NCBI GenBank assembly: GCA_037045145.1
Contig: JBAOIA010000011.1
Location: 1,550,001 to 1,614,000 of the forward strand
DNA from: Bacteroidia bacterium
Lineage (GTDB): Bacteria > Bacteroidota > Bacteroidia > AKYH767-A > OLB10
Direction of reading: 5' to 3'
Length of the DNA stretch: 64,000 nucleotides
Shown: positions 17,536 to 26,851 of the stretch, in pieces
Position numbering within the stretch: position 1 is the stretch's first letter
How the letters are laid out: each line of letters begins with the position of its first letter
Translations under genes and position numbers: made by a program
The notes under the pieces: generated by a model
Seen by the model: the letters and a program-made list of their open reading frames with translations, nothing else
What the model was told of the DNA's origin: nothing
Databases searched by the model: none

Positions 17536-18240
17536 TTAGTTAATAGATCTGCGTAACAGTAAAATGTCGTCAAGTGTCTTCTTTAATCTTTTTATTGCTT
17601 TAATACGTGTAGTTCTGATTTCTTCAATCGGCATAGATAAGCCAATCTCGGTTACTTTTAAATTTTTATCACGTGAAGCCCTTATGCAAAATTCGCTTGG
17701 CCAAACGGCATGTCGCGTCACACAACCATTGGTAATATGTGCTAATTTACTTTTCTTAAAGCTTTTCAGTCCATGAGTCTCGGTTAACTTATAGCTAAAT
17801 GCAACATGAAGTCCTGTATTATAGAGCCATGTAAAAAGTTTTCTTTTAAATGGTCTTCTGTCGAGATCGCCCGAAAGTTTTTTTGAGCCAATAACCAGAT
17901 CGTATGAATTTAGTAATTCATTAGATTTTTGTAAAAAAACCATATCTAAATAATCAAGTTCAAATATGGTGATATATTCAAAACGAGCACGATTTATACC
18001 ATTAATCAAAGCCTGACCATAGTCTGCTTTTTCATCATCAATTTCTGCAACAACCATATCATACTTTTCGGCAAGTTTTCTTATAATGACTTTGGTGTTA
18101 TCAACGCTTCCGTTTTCGGTTAGTACGATTTCAAAATTTTTAAAATGCTTTTTTAAATCTTCAACAAGAAGGTGAATTCTTTTTTCAAGAATTTCTTCTT
18201 CATTAAAAACCGGTATTACTATTGAACAATTTTCTGTCAT
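17536..18240 (-). CDS. Family 2 glycosyltransferase (dolichol-phosphate-mannose synthase type)
   Basis: I place the start at the ATG at 18240, giving 234 residues. A longer reading frame exists upstream but lies wholly inside the preceding gene, and the GT2 fold begins right after this Met (CSIVIPVFNEEEIL). The ATG overlaps the stop of the upstream oxidoreductase gene as ATGA, a sign of coupled translation. The GT-A nucleotide-binding half contains ENGSVDNT and the region YITIFELDYLD, where a canonical D-x-D is expected. The pattern E-L-D-Y-L-D is slightly unusual. No C-terminal membrane helices are present. It probably transfers a sugar from a nucleotide donor to a lipid carrier within the four-gene cassette. 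Confidence 0.85.
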   Translation of the reverse strand: MTENCSIVIPVFNEEEILEKRIHLLVEDLKKHFKNFEIVLTENGSVDNTKVIIRKLAEKYDMVVAEIDDEKADYGQALINGINRARFEYITIFELDYLDMVFLQKSNELLNSYDLVIGSKKLSGDLDRRPFKRKLFTWLYNTGLHVAFSYKLTETHGLKSFKKSKLAHITNGCVTRHAVWPSEFCIRASRDKNLKVTEIGLSMPIEEIRTTRIKAIKRLKKTLDDILLLRRSIN

Positions 18241-19523
18241 AATGATTTTAATTTTTCCGACATCACTTTGCCGTCCATAATTGCATCCTGCATGCCTGCA
18301 TATTCCCATTTACCATAGCGGCCTGATTGATAAATTCCTGCTGCTTCCAGTTCACCCATCAGTTGGTTGATAATGGCCGGACGCTTTGGCTCATAGATAC
18401 AATAGGCTACAGGGATTTTAATAGAGTGAACAAATACCAGTTCATCAATTTTAAAAATAGGCATCTGTTTTATTTCTTCAACAACTTTACGTTCTATTTC
18501 CTCAATGCTCAGGTTATGATTGCGGCTGCCAACTTCAACAGCAATGATTTGTTCGTCAGCAGGAGTTGATTTTTTAAAATAGTTTTTTGGGAAGCTTATT
18601 CTGTAAAACGAAAGATCTTTATCAGGGAAATACATCCAATGTGTGTCGGGCAATGTTCCTCTGATAACCAAATTTACTGTATAAACAGAGGTAAAAACCA
18701 ATTCTTTTGCCAGTGCTTTCAGGTCATCTCTGTCGCTGTTAAGTATAATAGTTTGTAAAGGAACAGTAGAAACGGCTTTGTTATATTTTACAATACTTCC
18801 ATCAGAAAATTCAATTGTTTTGTTTCGGGTATTAAAAAACACCGCAGACGTATTGAATTTAATATTGGTGAGTTGTTTGGCAAAAATGTCAGCTAAATCC
18901 TGAATGCCTTTATGAATGGGGTAATAGAATTCTACATTATAGCCAAAACTATCTGTGTTGTCTTCGAATGCATTTTTTCTGATTTGCTCTTTGTCTGCAG
19001 TAATAATATGTGACATAAACTCGCATGTCATTTCAGAAGGTTCTGTATCCCAAATTTTCCTGTTGTAGGGAAGTAAGTAATGATTGGCAATACCCTTTCC
19101 GAAACATTTCAATGCATAATCTCTATAGGAGCCTTTTCTGATTTCAATTTCTTCTTCTTTGCTATATGATTTTACTTCGTCAAGACCTTCAAGACAATCT
19201 TTTTTAGTTTGCTCGCTCAGATTTAAAAGATTAAGTTCAAAAGGGTAGGGGATGATGGTTTTGTCGTAGTAGATATGTGCTTTTCTACGATGATTTTCGA
19301 CTTCAAGTCCCAGTTTCTCAAATACAAGTTCTCTGACGTAAGGATTGCGTAAGTGTAAAAGATGAGGGGCTAAATCAAATTTGCAGTTTTTATATTCTAT
19401 TGTCCGCACCAGGCCGCCTACGGTGTCAAGCGATTCATATACAGGAATATCTTTATCAAAATGATATGCAAAACTTAATCCTGCCAAGCCGGCACCAACT
19501 GCTATTGTGTCGTGATGAATCAT
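18237..19523 (-). CDS. FAD-dependent amine-oxidase/UDP-galactopyranose-mutase-like oxidoreductase
   Basis: The 428-residue protein opens with a Rossmann dinucleotide site, VGAGLAGLSFAYHF. An FAD-contact segment VGGLVRTIEYKN...FDLAPHLLHLR follows at about residues 37-62, a layout shared by UDP-galactopyranose mutases and protoporphyrinogen-oxidase-like enzymes. A late FAD-binding region GIYQSGRYGKWEYAGMQDAI (about 395-415) fits the same fold. Its place as first gene of a glycosyltransferase/acyltransferase/deacetylase operon favours a sugar or polyprenyl substrate. A perfect Bacteroidetes promoter lies 30 bases upstream. The exact reaction cannot be read from sequence. Confidence 0.83.
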   Translation of the reverse strand: MIHHDTIAVGAGLAGLSFAYHFDKDIPVYESLDTVGGLVRTIEYKNCKFDLAPHLLHLRNPYVRELVFEKLGLEVENHRRKAHIYYDKTIIPYPFELNLLNLSEQTKKDCLEGLDEVKSYSKEEEIEIRKGSYRDYALKCFGKGIANHYLLPYNRKIWDTEPSEMTCEFMSHIITADKEQIRKNAFEDNTDSFGYNVEFYYPIHKGIQDLADIFAKQLTNIKFNTSAVFFNTRNKTIEFSDGSIVKYNKAVSTVPLQTIILNSDRDDLKALAKELVFTSVYTVNLVIRGTLPDTHWMYFPDKDLSFYRISFPKNYFKKSTPADEQIIAVEVGSRNHNLSIEEIERKVVEEIKQMPIFKIDELVFVHSIKIPVAYCIYEPKRPAIINQLMGELEAAGIYQSGRYGKWEYAGMQDAIMDGKVMSEKLKSL

Positions 19524-19552
19524 GTAGAAAAGTAAGGAGATTTAAAAGGTTG

Positions 19553-19583
19553 CAAAAGTAAGGATATTAATCCTTCGTTCAAA
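19553..19583 (-). promoter_or_regulatory. Perfect Bacteroidetes promoter TTTG-N19-TACTTTTG
   Basis: On the minus strand TTTG (19583-19580) is followed by exactly 19 bases and then TACTTTTG (19560-19553). This matches the primary sigma consensus TTTG-N19-TAnnTTTG at every fixed base. Transcription would start near 19548 and give a leader of about 25 bases before the oxidoreductase ATG, driving the four-gene cassette. Confidence 0.8.
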
Positions 19584-19612
19584 GCCCAATTGTTACCTTT
19601 TAAGAGGTTACT

Positions 19613-20251
19613 TTATCTGAGGTCAACTACCTCTACACCAGGATATCTTTTTGCGTCAAAACTAAAATCAGTGTCCTTTACAGCAGGGTTTGGTGTGAAT
19701 TTTACAATAGTGTAAGATATGGTAGAACCATTGTTGTTATGAACGGTTGCTCCTGCAATTGTTTTTTCAGCTTTATTAATTTTTAACTGAATTTTAAAAT
19801 AAGGTTTTCCTTTATCAAGAGGTTTTAAATCAATAAACTGATAGGTTTTACCGCCTTCGGATTTTTCTTCTGTAAACCGTGAATCGAATCCTTTTTCATA
19901 AATAGAGAAAATGTTGGTAGGGGAAATGCCGTCAGCTTTGTTTTGTGCATCGTTAACCTGTACTTCATTGGCATCTTTTAAGTAGGTCCATGATGTTTTG
20001 CCGTCAGAGATTATCTGTTGTCCGGTAATACTCAGGTTGTATTTGTCACCATTAATCAAAATCGAACCATTTTGGGTCTGATTGGTTTTAGCTTTTTTAT
20101 CGTCTATTTGAAGCCTGAATGTGGCTGACACCGATTTATAAGTTTTATATTTAGCAGACACTGACTTAAGAATTTCCTGAGAGTGACTGTCTTTTTGAGC
20201 AAAAGAAACTTGGGTCAACAGCACCAGAGCGATCATTAATTTTTTTGTCAT
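19613..20251 (-). CDS. LolA-like periplasmic lipoprotein carrier
   Basis: This 212-residue protein has a signal peptide (MTKKLMIALVLLTQVSFAQ). Its mature part follows the LolA fold: an initial helix with SVSAKYKTYKSVSATFRLQI, then strands NQTQNGSILINGDKYNLSI and QQIISDGKTSWTYLKDANEVQV, the usual core of the half-barrel that shields lipoprotein acyl chains. LolA carries lipoproteins from the inner membrane LolCDE complex to the outer membrane. It lies 109 bases downstream of ftsK on the same strand, with a possible promoter in the gap. An alternative is a LolA-fold protein of unknown cargo. Confidence 0.82.
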   Translation of the reverse strand: MTKKLMIALVLLTQVSFAQKDSHSQEILKSVSAKYKTYKSVSATFRLQIDDKKAKTNQTQNGSILINGDKYNLSITGQQIISDGKTSWTYLKDANEVQVNDAQNKADGISPTNIFSIYEKGFDSRFTEEKSEGGKTYQFIDLKPLDKGKPYFKIQLKINKAEKTIAGATVHNNNGSTISYTIVKFTPNPAVKDTDFSFDAKRYPGVEVVDLR

Positions 20252-20325
20252 TTCTTAAATTTTAAATGTGATTAATAAAAACAATGCCACAAGGCAAAAC
20301 GAGGTGAAATGCAAATGAACAATTG

Positions 20326-20333
20326 CAAATATA
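20326..20333 (-). promoter_or_regulatory. Possible -7 element (TATATTTG) before the lolA-like gene
   Basis: The minus-strand sequence TATATTTG fits TAnnTTTG exactly and lies in the ftsK-lolA gap, about 75 bases before the lolA-like start. No convincing -33 element is visible. Confidence 0.3.
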
Positions 20334-20360
20334 ATAATGAGAAGAGAATTAAAAACAGAA

Positions 20361-22901
20361 TTATTTCAGATTTGAAAGCAATGTTTCAAGTTCCAAAGGG
20401 TCTTTAAACTTTACTTCTCTGGCTTTGCTGCCTTCAAAAGGACCAATAATTCCTGCTGCCTCTAGTTGATCAATAAGTCTGCCTGCACGATTATAGCCAA
20501 GTTTGAGTCTTCTTTGCAATAAAGATGCAGAGCCTTGCTGATGTTGTACTACCATTCGTGCGGCATCTTCAAACAGTGGGTCGCGGTCGGCTAAATCAAC
20601 CTCGCCTGTATTGTTTTCGCTGTCACCCACAAATTCAGGTAGCAGAAATGCATCAGGATATCCTCTTTGCGAACCGATAAAATCTGTAATCTTTTCAACT
20701 TCAAAAGTTTCAACATAGGCGCATTGCAAACGAATCACATCAGCACCAAGTGACAATAACATGTCTCCCTTGCCAATAAGTTGATCTGCACCACCACAAT
20801 CTAAAATTGTGCGGCTATCAATTTTTGATGAAACCCTGAATGCAAGACGCGCAGGGAAGTTGGCTTTAATTGTTCCGGTGATGATATTTACTGAAGGTCG
20901 TTGAGTTGCTATAATGAGGTGAATACCAATGGCGCGTGCTAACTGAGCTAATCGTGCAATGGGTGTTTCAACCTCTTTTCCGGCTGTCATAATCAGGTCG
21001 GCAAACTCATCAATAACCAAAACAATAAATGGCAGAAAGCGATGACCTTTATTGGGGTTGAGTTTTCTTGCTACAAATTTTGTGTTATATTCTCTGATGT
21101 TACGAACCTGAGCCTCTTTAAGTAACTCATACCGCTGATCCATTTCAACACATAAGGAGTTAAGCGTATTCACCACTTTACGTGTATCGGTTATGATGGC
21201 TTCTTCTTCACCGGGAAGTTTGGCTAAAAAATGTCGTTCAATTGTTTTAAACAAAGTAAGTTCAACTTTTTTAGGATCAACCAATACAAATTTAATTTGA
21301 GATGGATGCTTTTTGTAAAGCAATGAAACTAAAATTGCATTTAAGCCAACTGATTTACCCTGACCTGTGGCACCTGCCATGAGTAAGTGGGGCATCTTAG
21401 CTAAATCGGTAACAAAAACTTCGTTTGAAATTGTTTTCCCAAGTCCGATAGGTAGATCCATATCGGCATTGATAAATTTTTCAGACCCTAAAACAGCTTT
21501 CATCGGTACCACTTCGGGCGACTGGTTAGGGACTTCAATTCCAATAGTTCCTTTGCCTGGAATAGGTGCAATGATCCGAATACCCAAGGCCGAAAGACTT
21601 AGTGCAATATCATCTTCCAGATTTTTAATTTTTGAAATACGAACACCTGCTTGTGGTACTATTTCAAACAATGTTACTGTTGGTCCAACCGTTGCTTTGA
21701 TTTTTTCAATGCCTATATTATAATGACCAAGAGTTTCAACAATTTTATTTTTATTGGTTTCCAACTCAGCTTTTAACTCTTCATGAGTAAGTTTGGATTT
21801 GCTCTGATAGTTTTCAAGTAAATCTAATACAGGATACTGATAAGAGGATAAGTCAAGTGTAGGATCATACTCGCCAACAGTAACCTGATCGGGAAGGTTG
21901 TTGTTATCGTTTTCTTCTGTTGTATCTTCAGTGCCATTTAGGTTTTCTATTGCTAGTGGAATATCACTTTCTTTTACTTTGGATTCAACATCTTCCGAAG
22001 GAGGTGTCTCAATGTTTAATTCTAATTCCAGTTTATTTGGATCAGGTATTTGTTTCTGTGCCTCATCAGGTTTCATCAAATCCGAAATGGCTTTATCCAT
22101 ATCAGGTTCTAACTCAAAACTTACTGGAGCCGTGTTTTTGATTTCTTCTGCTTCATTAGAAGTTTCATCTGAAATGGTGTTTATACTATTTTCTGATGGC
22201 ACCTCAGATATTAATGAATCTAACTCCTCTTGTTGAATATTTTTTTCATTTATTGAAGGTAGTTTTAATTTAAACTTAAATGTAATTATTGAAAAGGCAA
22301 GAAGTGTAAATCCAAGTAAAAGACCGGATCCTGCATTGCCTATCGTTGACTGAAGCCATTCGGAAGTTTCAAACCCGAATGTGCCACCGGTAAATAAAAA
22401 TAAACTGGTGTTTTTAAAAATATATCCACAGGCAATTGAAATAAAAAGCAATGTAAATAGTGCAATTCTAATAGTACGTCCAAAAGGTAATAATGCATGT
22501 CGAAAAACCAATTTAAAACCTGACAAGAACAACATAAAGACAAACAAGAAGCTACTTATGCCAAATGCGTTGTAAAAAAAAGAATGTGCCGCTAATGCAC
22601 CTGTTTTACCAAGCCAGTTTTCAACTTTCAAATCGCGGTCTGTTAATAATGCTAACCAGCCATTTTTTACTTTATCAAAATCAACTTTCCACGTAAAAAG
22701 ATAAGAGATGAAAGCGATGGTCAAAAAAATGCTTATCAGGATACAAAACAACCCAACTATTTGATGCGTTTGTTCGTCTGCCAGCCATTTGAATTTAAAC
22801 TTGTCTGCCTTAGGTTTTACGGTTTTTCGTTTAACTTCCGGTATGCTATCAGACGGTTCAATGGTGTTTGCTTCAGCCTGTAAGTTTTTGCGTTTGGCCA
22901 T
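20361..22901 (-). CDS. ftsK: FtsK/SpoIIIE-type DNA translocase
   Basis: With the start at the ATG at 22901 (MAKRKN) the protein has 846 residues. An upstream in-frame ATG at 22964 would add 21 unlikely residues. The N-terminus has a charged head and then about four membrane segments (roughly residues 50-220). An acidic, low-complexity linker (about 220-370) follows, then the alpha-beta motor with Walker A AGATGQGKS around residue 510 and the Walker B-like FIVLVIDEFADL. The C-terminal gamma winged helix (SASLLQRRLKLGYNRAGRLID) would read the polar KOPS-like DNA signals. FtsK pumps chromosome ends toward dif at the division septum. The lolA-like gene follows. All motor motifs look intact. Confidence 0.95.
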   Translation of the reverse strand: MAKRKNLQAEANTIEPSDSIPEVKRKTVKPKADKFKFKWLADEQTHQIVGLFCILISIFLTIAFISYLFTWKVDFDKVKNGWLALLTDRDLKVENWLGKTGALAAHSFFYNAFGISSFLFVFMLFLSGFKLVFRHALLPFGRTIRIALFTLLFISIACGYIFKNTSLFLFTGGTFGFETSEWLQSTIGNAGSGLLLGFTLLAFSIITFKFKLKLPSINEKNIQQEELDSLISEVPSENSINTISDETSNEAEEIKNTAPVSFELEPDMDKAISDLMKPDEAQKQIPDPNKLELELNIETPPSEDVESKVKESDIPLAIENLNGTEDTTEENDNNNLPDQVTVGEYDPTLDLSSYQYPVLDLLENYQSKSKLTHEELKAELETNKNKIVETLGHYNIGIEKIKATVGPTVTLFEIVPQAGVRISKIKNLEDDIALSLSALGIRIIAPIPGKGTIGIEVPNQSPEVVPMKAVLGSEKFINADMDLPIGLGKTISNEVFVTDLAKMPHLLMAGATGQGKSVGLNAILVSLLYKKHPSQIKFVLVDPKKVELTLFKTIERHFLAKLPGEEEAIITDTRKVVNTLNSLCVEMDQRYELLKEAQVRNIREYNTKFVARKLNPNKGHRFLPFIVLVIDEFADLIMTAGKEVETPIARLAQLARAIGIHLIIATQRPSVNIITGTIKANFPARLAFRVSSKIDSRTILDCGGADQLIGKGDMLLSLGADVIRLQCAYVETFEVEKITDFIGSQRGYPDAFLLPEFVGDSENNTGEVDLADRDPLFEDAARMVVQHQQGSASLLQRRLKLGYNRAGRLIDQLEAAGIIGPFEGSKAREVKFKDPLELETLLSNLK

Positions 22902-23162
22902 TTTGTTTTTTATGTGAAAGAAATGATTTGAATGAGCTAAATTAAGCTTAATGCGAATCAGCAATTACATAAACGAAACCATGTAATAAACATTTTATTG
23001 TGGATAAAAGGGTTGCTATGTTAATTATTTTCATAAAATGAACTTATTTTGTAATGCATTTTTGTAGTACCAAAGCATTAGGAGAATTGCATGTAAAATG
23101 CATCACTAAAACTTTAACCAATTTATTGCGTAAACAAATCATATCAAATAGCCGCATATATT

Positions 23163-25901
23163 ATGAAAAATGCACAATCAACACTAATCAAAATGAGTAA
23201 AGTCTTATTGACTTTAGTAACTGTTGCTGTAATGAATATTCATTCTTCGTCAGCACAGTGTCCACCACTAGGATCGTTTTCAGGAATGACTGGCGATCTT
23301 CGGGCATGCCCAGGCATGTCCTTGACCTACACACTTGCGCCTGTTACAAATGCTGTTAGTTACACCTGGAATTTGCCTCCCGGTGCAACCATTAGTGGTC
23401 AGAACCCTTATACCACAACAGCAACTGTTGTAACCGTAGATTACGGGCCTTTGTTTTCTGCTCCAGGTAACCTTTGTGTAACCGCTTATAACGGTTGTGT
23501 TAATTCTGCTCCCTATTGCAAAGCATTAACACCAGCAGGAGCACCCTCAGGAGCTTCACTTATTTCAGGAGCAAATTTTGCTTGTCCCGGAAGTATCGAG
23601 TCTTATACAGTAACCAATCAGGTAAACAGAGTTTTTGACTGGACCGTACCCAATAACGCAACACTTCTGACAGGACAAGGAACAAATAGTATTACTGTTC
23701 AGTATAATGCAGGGTTTAATGGCGGAAGTATTTGTGTTCGTGTTGGAAATGGTTGTGCATGGAGCGGATTTCGATGCATGACAATTTTTGCTGGAGTACC
23801 AGGCACACCAACGGCAATTTCTGGTCCAACAGAAATTTGTACAGGAACAGCAACTTATATTACAAGCCCTTCAAATGGAGTACCTGTCACTTCCTATACA
23901 TGGACTGTGGCTCCGGGCGTAACACTAGTTGGACAAGGAAATGATACAGTGCAGATTACTTTTCCAGTAAACTACAACTACACAGATATTTATGTAAAAG
24001 CAAATAACGGATGTGGTTCCAGTTCTAACAGAAGTGTACGTGTTAGAGCAACCCCAGAAACACCACAGCCTATTAGTGGACTTGCATCTGGAATTTGCAA
24101 TGGAACAACCAGCTATACTGTTACTTCAAGCCCAACTGCAATTTCATACAATTGGACTTTAACCGGTCCGGGAACAATCTCGAACGGACAAGGAACCAAT
24201 AATATTGATATAAACTACCCAAACACATTTATCTCAGGTAAAATTTGTGTTACCATCACAAATGCTTGCGCAACCGGCAGTCCACGTTGTTTGCTTACTT
24301 CAAAGGATATTGCTATCAGCAGTCAGCCGCAGGATTTCGAAACTTGTAACAGTACACAGGCTACATTTTCTGTTGGTGCATTAGGAATGAATCTGCAATA
24401 TCAATGGCGTAGAAATGGTACACCTTTAAGTAACGGTGGTAAAATTTCCGGAGCAAATAGCGATACATTACATATTACCGGTGCTGATAGTACAGATGCG
24501 GATCAGTATGATGTTATTGTATCAAACAATTGCGGATCATCAATCACATCAAATTCAGCTACCCTTGATATAAAACAAGTACCTGCTAAACCAGGTGCAA
24601 TTAGTGGTGTTCAAGCAACTACCTGTCCAGGAACTTCTGGCATTATCTATTCAGTGCCTTTACAAATGGATGCAACAAGTTATTTATGGACATATTCTGA
24701 TGGCGTTCAAATATTAAATGGTCAGGGTAGTGATGCCGTTACATTAGCTTTTAATGCTACAAATAATTCAGGGTATTCTGTTTATGTATATGCAGTCAAT
24801 GAGTGTGGGCCTAGTTTAGACTCTGCCAGATCATGGACTCGTTATAAATTATCTACTCCTACAATTACAGGCCCTGCAAGAGTTTGTGAGAATATGCTAG
24901 GTGTAAACTATATGGCCACTTCAGTGACTGGAGCTTCTTCTTATAATTGGTCTGTTCCTACCGGAGCTACGTTGGTTAGCGGACAAACTACCAATGCAAT
25001 AATGGTTGATTACGGACCTACTTACACCGGTGGAGATATTACAGTTACGGCTTCAAATGCTTGTTTTACAACCCCGGTTAAAACACTCACAACAGTTATT
25101 GATATGCCGTCAATTCCAACATCTTTAAGTGGGCAAGTTTATGGTACTTGTAAAACACAGTTAGTTTATACAGCAGGAAATTCTAACCATGCAACAAGTT
25201 ATATATGGACATTACCACCAAATGCATCAATAGTTCTTGGAAATTTCACTAATAATGTAACGGTTGACTTCCAAAATGCCGGAACCGGCACTTATAGTCT
25301 TTGTGTTGCAGGAAAAAACTCCTGTAGAACCGGCACAGCACGTTGTATTCAGGTGCGAGCTATTCCTGAAAGACCAGCTGTTATTGTTGCAAATCCTTCA
25401 GTTTTTTGTGCTAATCAAACAGGTGTTGCTTTTTCAACTGCCGGAGGTGTTGGTGCTGATTCTTACACATGGGCACTACCAAGTAGTTCAACAATTACGT
25501 CAGGTCAAAATACGAATAGTATTTTAGCTGATATTGGAACTAATAATGGAACTATAACTGTAAAGGGCGTAAATCAATGTGGAAACAGCAGCACAAGAGG
25601 ATATACCATGACACTTAATTGTCGCGAAGGATTTGATGAATCAGAAATGCTGTCATCAGTACAACTTGTTCCAAATCCTGCTAATGATTGGGTTAAGTTG
25701 TCATTTTATTCTGAAACAGCCGAGCCATACTCTGTGTTAGTTTATGATATACTTGGAAAGAAAGTGCTTAGCGAAGGGGGAATTTCATCAAAAGGATTGA
25801 ATGAGCATTCAATTTTGTTGAATAAGTTAGTGAAAGGTATTTATATTGTTTCATTACAAAGTAACTCTGTCTCGAGCAGACAAAAGCTTGAGATTAGATA
25901 A
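23163..25901 (+). CDS. Secreted PKD-like/Ig-like repeat protein with T9SS type A sorting domain
   Basis: This 912-residue surface protein has an N-terminal signal peptide (hydrophobic core about 15-26, ending SSSAQ). It contains about eight repeats with the core W-x-(L/V)-P-x-(G/N)-A and then G-Q-G-T-N-x-I, the pattern of the PKD-like modules common in Bacteroidetes. Around residues 385-470 lies one Ig-like unit with QYQWRRNGTPLSNG. The last 80 residues form a type A sorting domain: VPNPANDWVKLSF, VYDILGKKVLSEGG and GIYIVSLQSN...RQKLEIR. It is therefore predicted to cross the outer membrane by the T9SS and be anchored or released, probably as an adhesin. Paired cysteines in each repeat suggest disulfides. 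A perfect hairpin follows the gene. Confidence 0.85.
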   Translation: MKNAQSTLIKMSKVLLTLVTVAVMNIHSSSAQCPPLGSFSGMTGDLRACPGMSLTYTLAPVTNAVSYTWNLPPGATISGQNPYTTTATVVTVDYGPLFSAPGNLCVTAYNGCVNSAPYCKALTPAGAPSGASLISGANFACPGSIESYTVTNQVNRVFDWTVPNNATLLTGQGTNSITVQYNAGFNGGSICVRVGNGCAWSGFRCMTIFAGVPGTPTAISGPTEICTGTATYITSPSNGVPVTSYTWTVAPGVTLVGQGNDTVQITFPVNYNYTDIYVKANNGCGSSSNRSVRVRATPETPQPISGLASGICNGTTSYTVTSSPTAISYNWTLTGPGTISNGQGTNNIDINYPNTFISGKICVTITNACATGSPRCLLTSKDIAISSQPQDFETCNSTQATFSVGALGMNLQYQWRRNGTPLSNGGKISGANSDTLHITGADSTDADQYDVIVSNNCGSSITSNSATLDIKQVPAKPGAISGVQATTCPGTSGIIYSVPLQMDATSYLWTYSDGVQILNGQGSDAVTLAFNATNNSGYSVYVYAVNECGPSLDSARSWTRYKLSTPTITGPARVCENMLGVNYMATSVTGASSYNWSVPTGATLVSGQTTNAIMVDYGPTYTGGDITVTASNACFTTPVKTLTTVIDMPSIPTSLSGQVYGTCKTQLVYTAGNSNHATSYIWTLPPNASIVLGNFTNNVTVDFQNAGTGTYSLCVAGKNSCRTGTARCIQVRAIPERPAVIVANPSVFCANQTGVAFSTAGGVGADSYTWALPSSSTITSGQNTNSILADIGTNNGTITVKGVNQCGNSSTRGYTMTLNCREGFDESEMLSSVQLVPNPANDWVKLSFYSETAEPYSVLVYDILGKKVLSEGGISSKGLNEHSILLNKLVKGIYIVSLQSNSVSSRQKLEIR

Positions 25902-25919
25902 TCTGATTGTTGGAGGTAG

Positions 25920-25952
25920 TTGCAATGTCGCCTAATAAAGGCGACATTGCAA
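25920..25952 (+). terminator. Perfect 13-bp hairpin, probable transcription terminator
   Basis: Arms TTGCAATGTCGCC and GGCGACATTGCAA pair without mismatch around a 7-base loop, 18 bases after the T9SS gene stop. Only three T residues follow directly, so it is either a weak-tract intrinsic terminator or an mRNA-stability hairpin. It ends 15 bases before the next start codon. Confidence 0.7.
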
Positions 25953-25967
25953 TTTAAATAAACGCTT

Positions 25968-26849
25968 ATGATCATTAATGCTGTGAAGTCTGTTGCAAGT
26001 TTAATTGGTTTGATGGTAACTAAAATACCTAAAAGCGATTACAAAGATGCACTTTATGAAAGTTTATATAGCCATGATAGTCTTCTGCATAAGCGATTTT
26101 ATAATATAGGTGCGGGACCGTTTAATCATAAATACTGGACAAATGTTGATTATGTGAATGATTGGTATGCCGGTAATACAAACAATACATTAAAAGGGAT
26201 AAACTATGATTTGTTCTCATTAGAACCTTTACCCATCGAGACAGATTCAGCGGAGATGGTTTATACAAGTCATACCATTGAACATGTAAATAATACAGCT
26301 GTTCAGAATGTGTTTAATGAAGCTTTTAGAGTATTGAAACCCGGAGGAAGATTTAGAGTCGTAACACAGGATATTAAGCTCTCATATAGGGCATATAAAG
26401 AAGACGATAGGAATTTTTTCTTTTGGATAGATTGGTTCAGTAAGCCTGAAAATTATAAAAGAGTGAATCTTAGACAGCCTTTAAATCAGGAAAGTATAGC
26501 TCAAATTTTTCTGGAAGATTTTGCAGCACAAGCATCGGAAATTCCTCTACATGGAGCTGCATATCGAATCTCCGATAGTCAATTAGAAAAATTGTTTAAT
26601 GAGAAGTCCTTTGAAGATGCTCTCGACTATTGTACTTCATTATGTGATATTGAAGTGCAAAAGAAATACACAGGCAATCACATTAACTGGTTTACGGAGG
26701 AAAAGCTTATAAAAATGCTAAAGGCAGCCGGATTTAAAAACGTATATCGATCAGGGTATGGACAAAGTTACTCACCTGTTATGCGTGATCTGAATTTCTT
26801 TGACGAAACATTGCCGGGCATTTCACTCTATGTAGAAGCACAGAAGTGA
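25968..26849 (+). CDS. SAM-dependent methyltransferase (class I, type 11-like)
   Basis: The 293-residue cytosolic protein has a Rossmann methyltransferase core. An early segment KRFYNIGAGPFNHKYWTNVD takes the place of motif I. Then come LEPLPIETDSAEMVYTSHTIEHV (motif IV region) and EAFRVLKPGGRFRVVTQDI (motif V/VI), which are diagnostic for the family. The 80-residue insertion after the core is typical of members acting on sugars or lipids, but the substrate is unknown. The gene stands alone between a hairpin that closes the upstream gene and the convergent uvrA, whose stop is 2 bases away. Confidence 0.84.
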   Translation: MIINAVKSVASLIGLMVTKIPKSDYKDALYESLYSHDSLLHKRFYNIGAGPFNHKYWTNVDYVNDWYAGNTNNTLKGINYDLFSLEPLPIETDSAEMVYTSHTIEHVNNTAVQNVFNEAFRVLKPGGRFRVVTQDIKLSYRAYKEDDRNFFFWIDWFSKPENYKRVNLRQPLNQESIAQIFLEDFAAQASEIPLHGAAYRISDSQLEKLFNEKSFEDALDYCTSLCDIEVQKKYTGNHINWFTEEKLIKMLKAAGFKNVYRSGYGQSYSPVMRDLNFFDETLPGISLYVEAQK

Positions 26850-26851
26850 AG

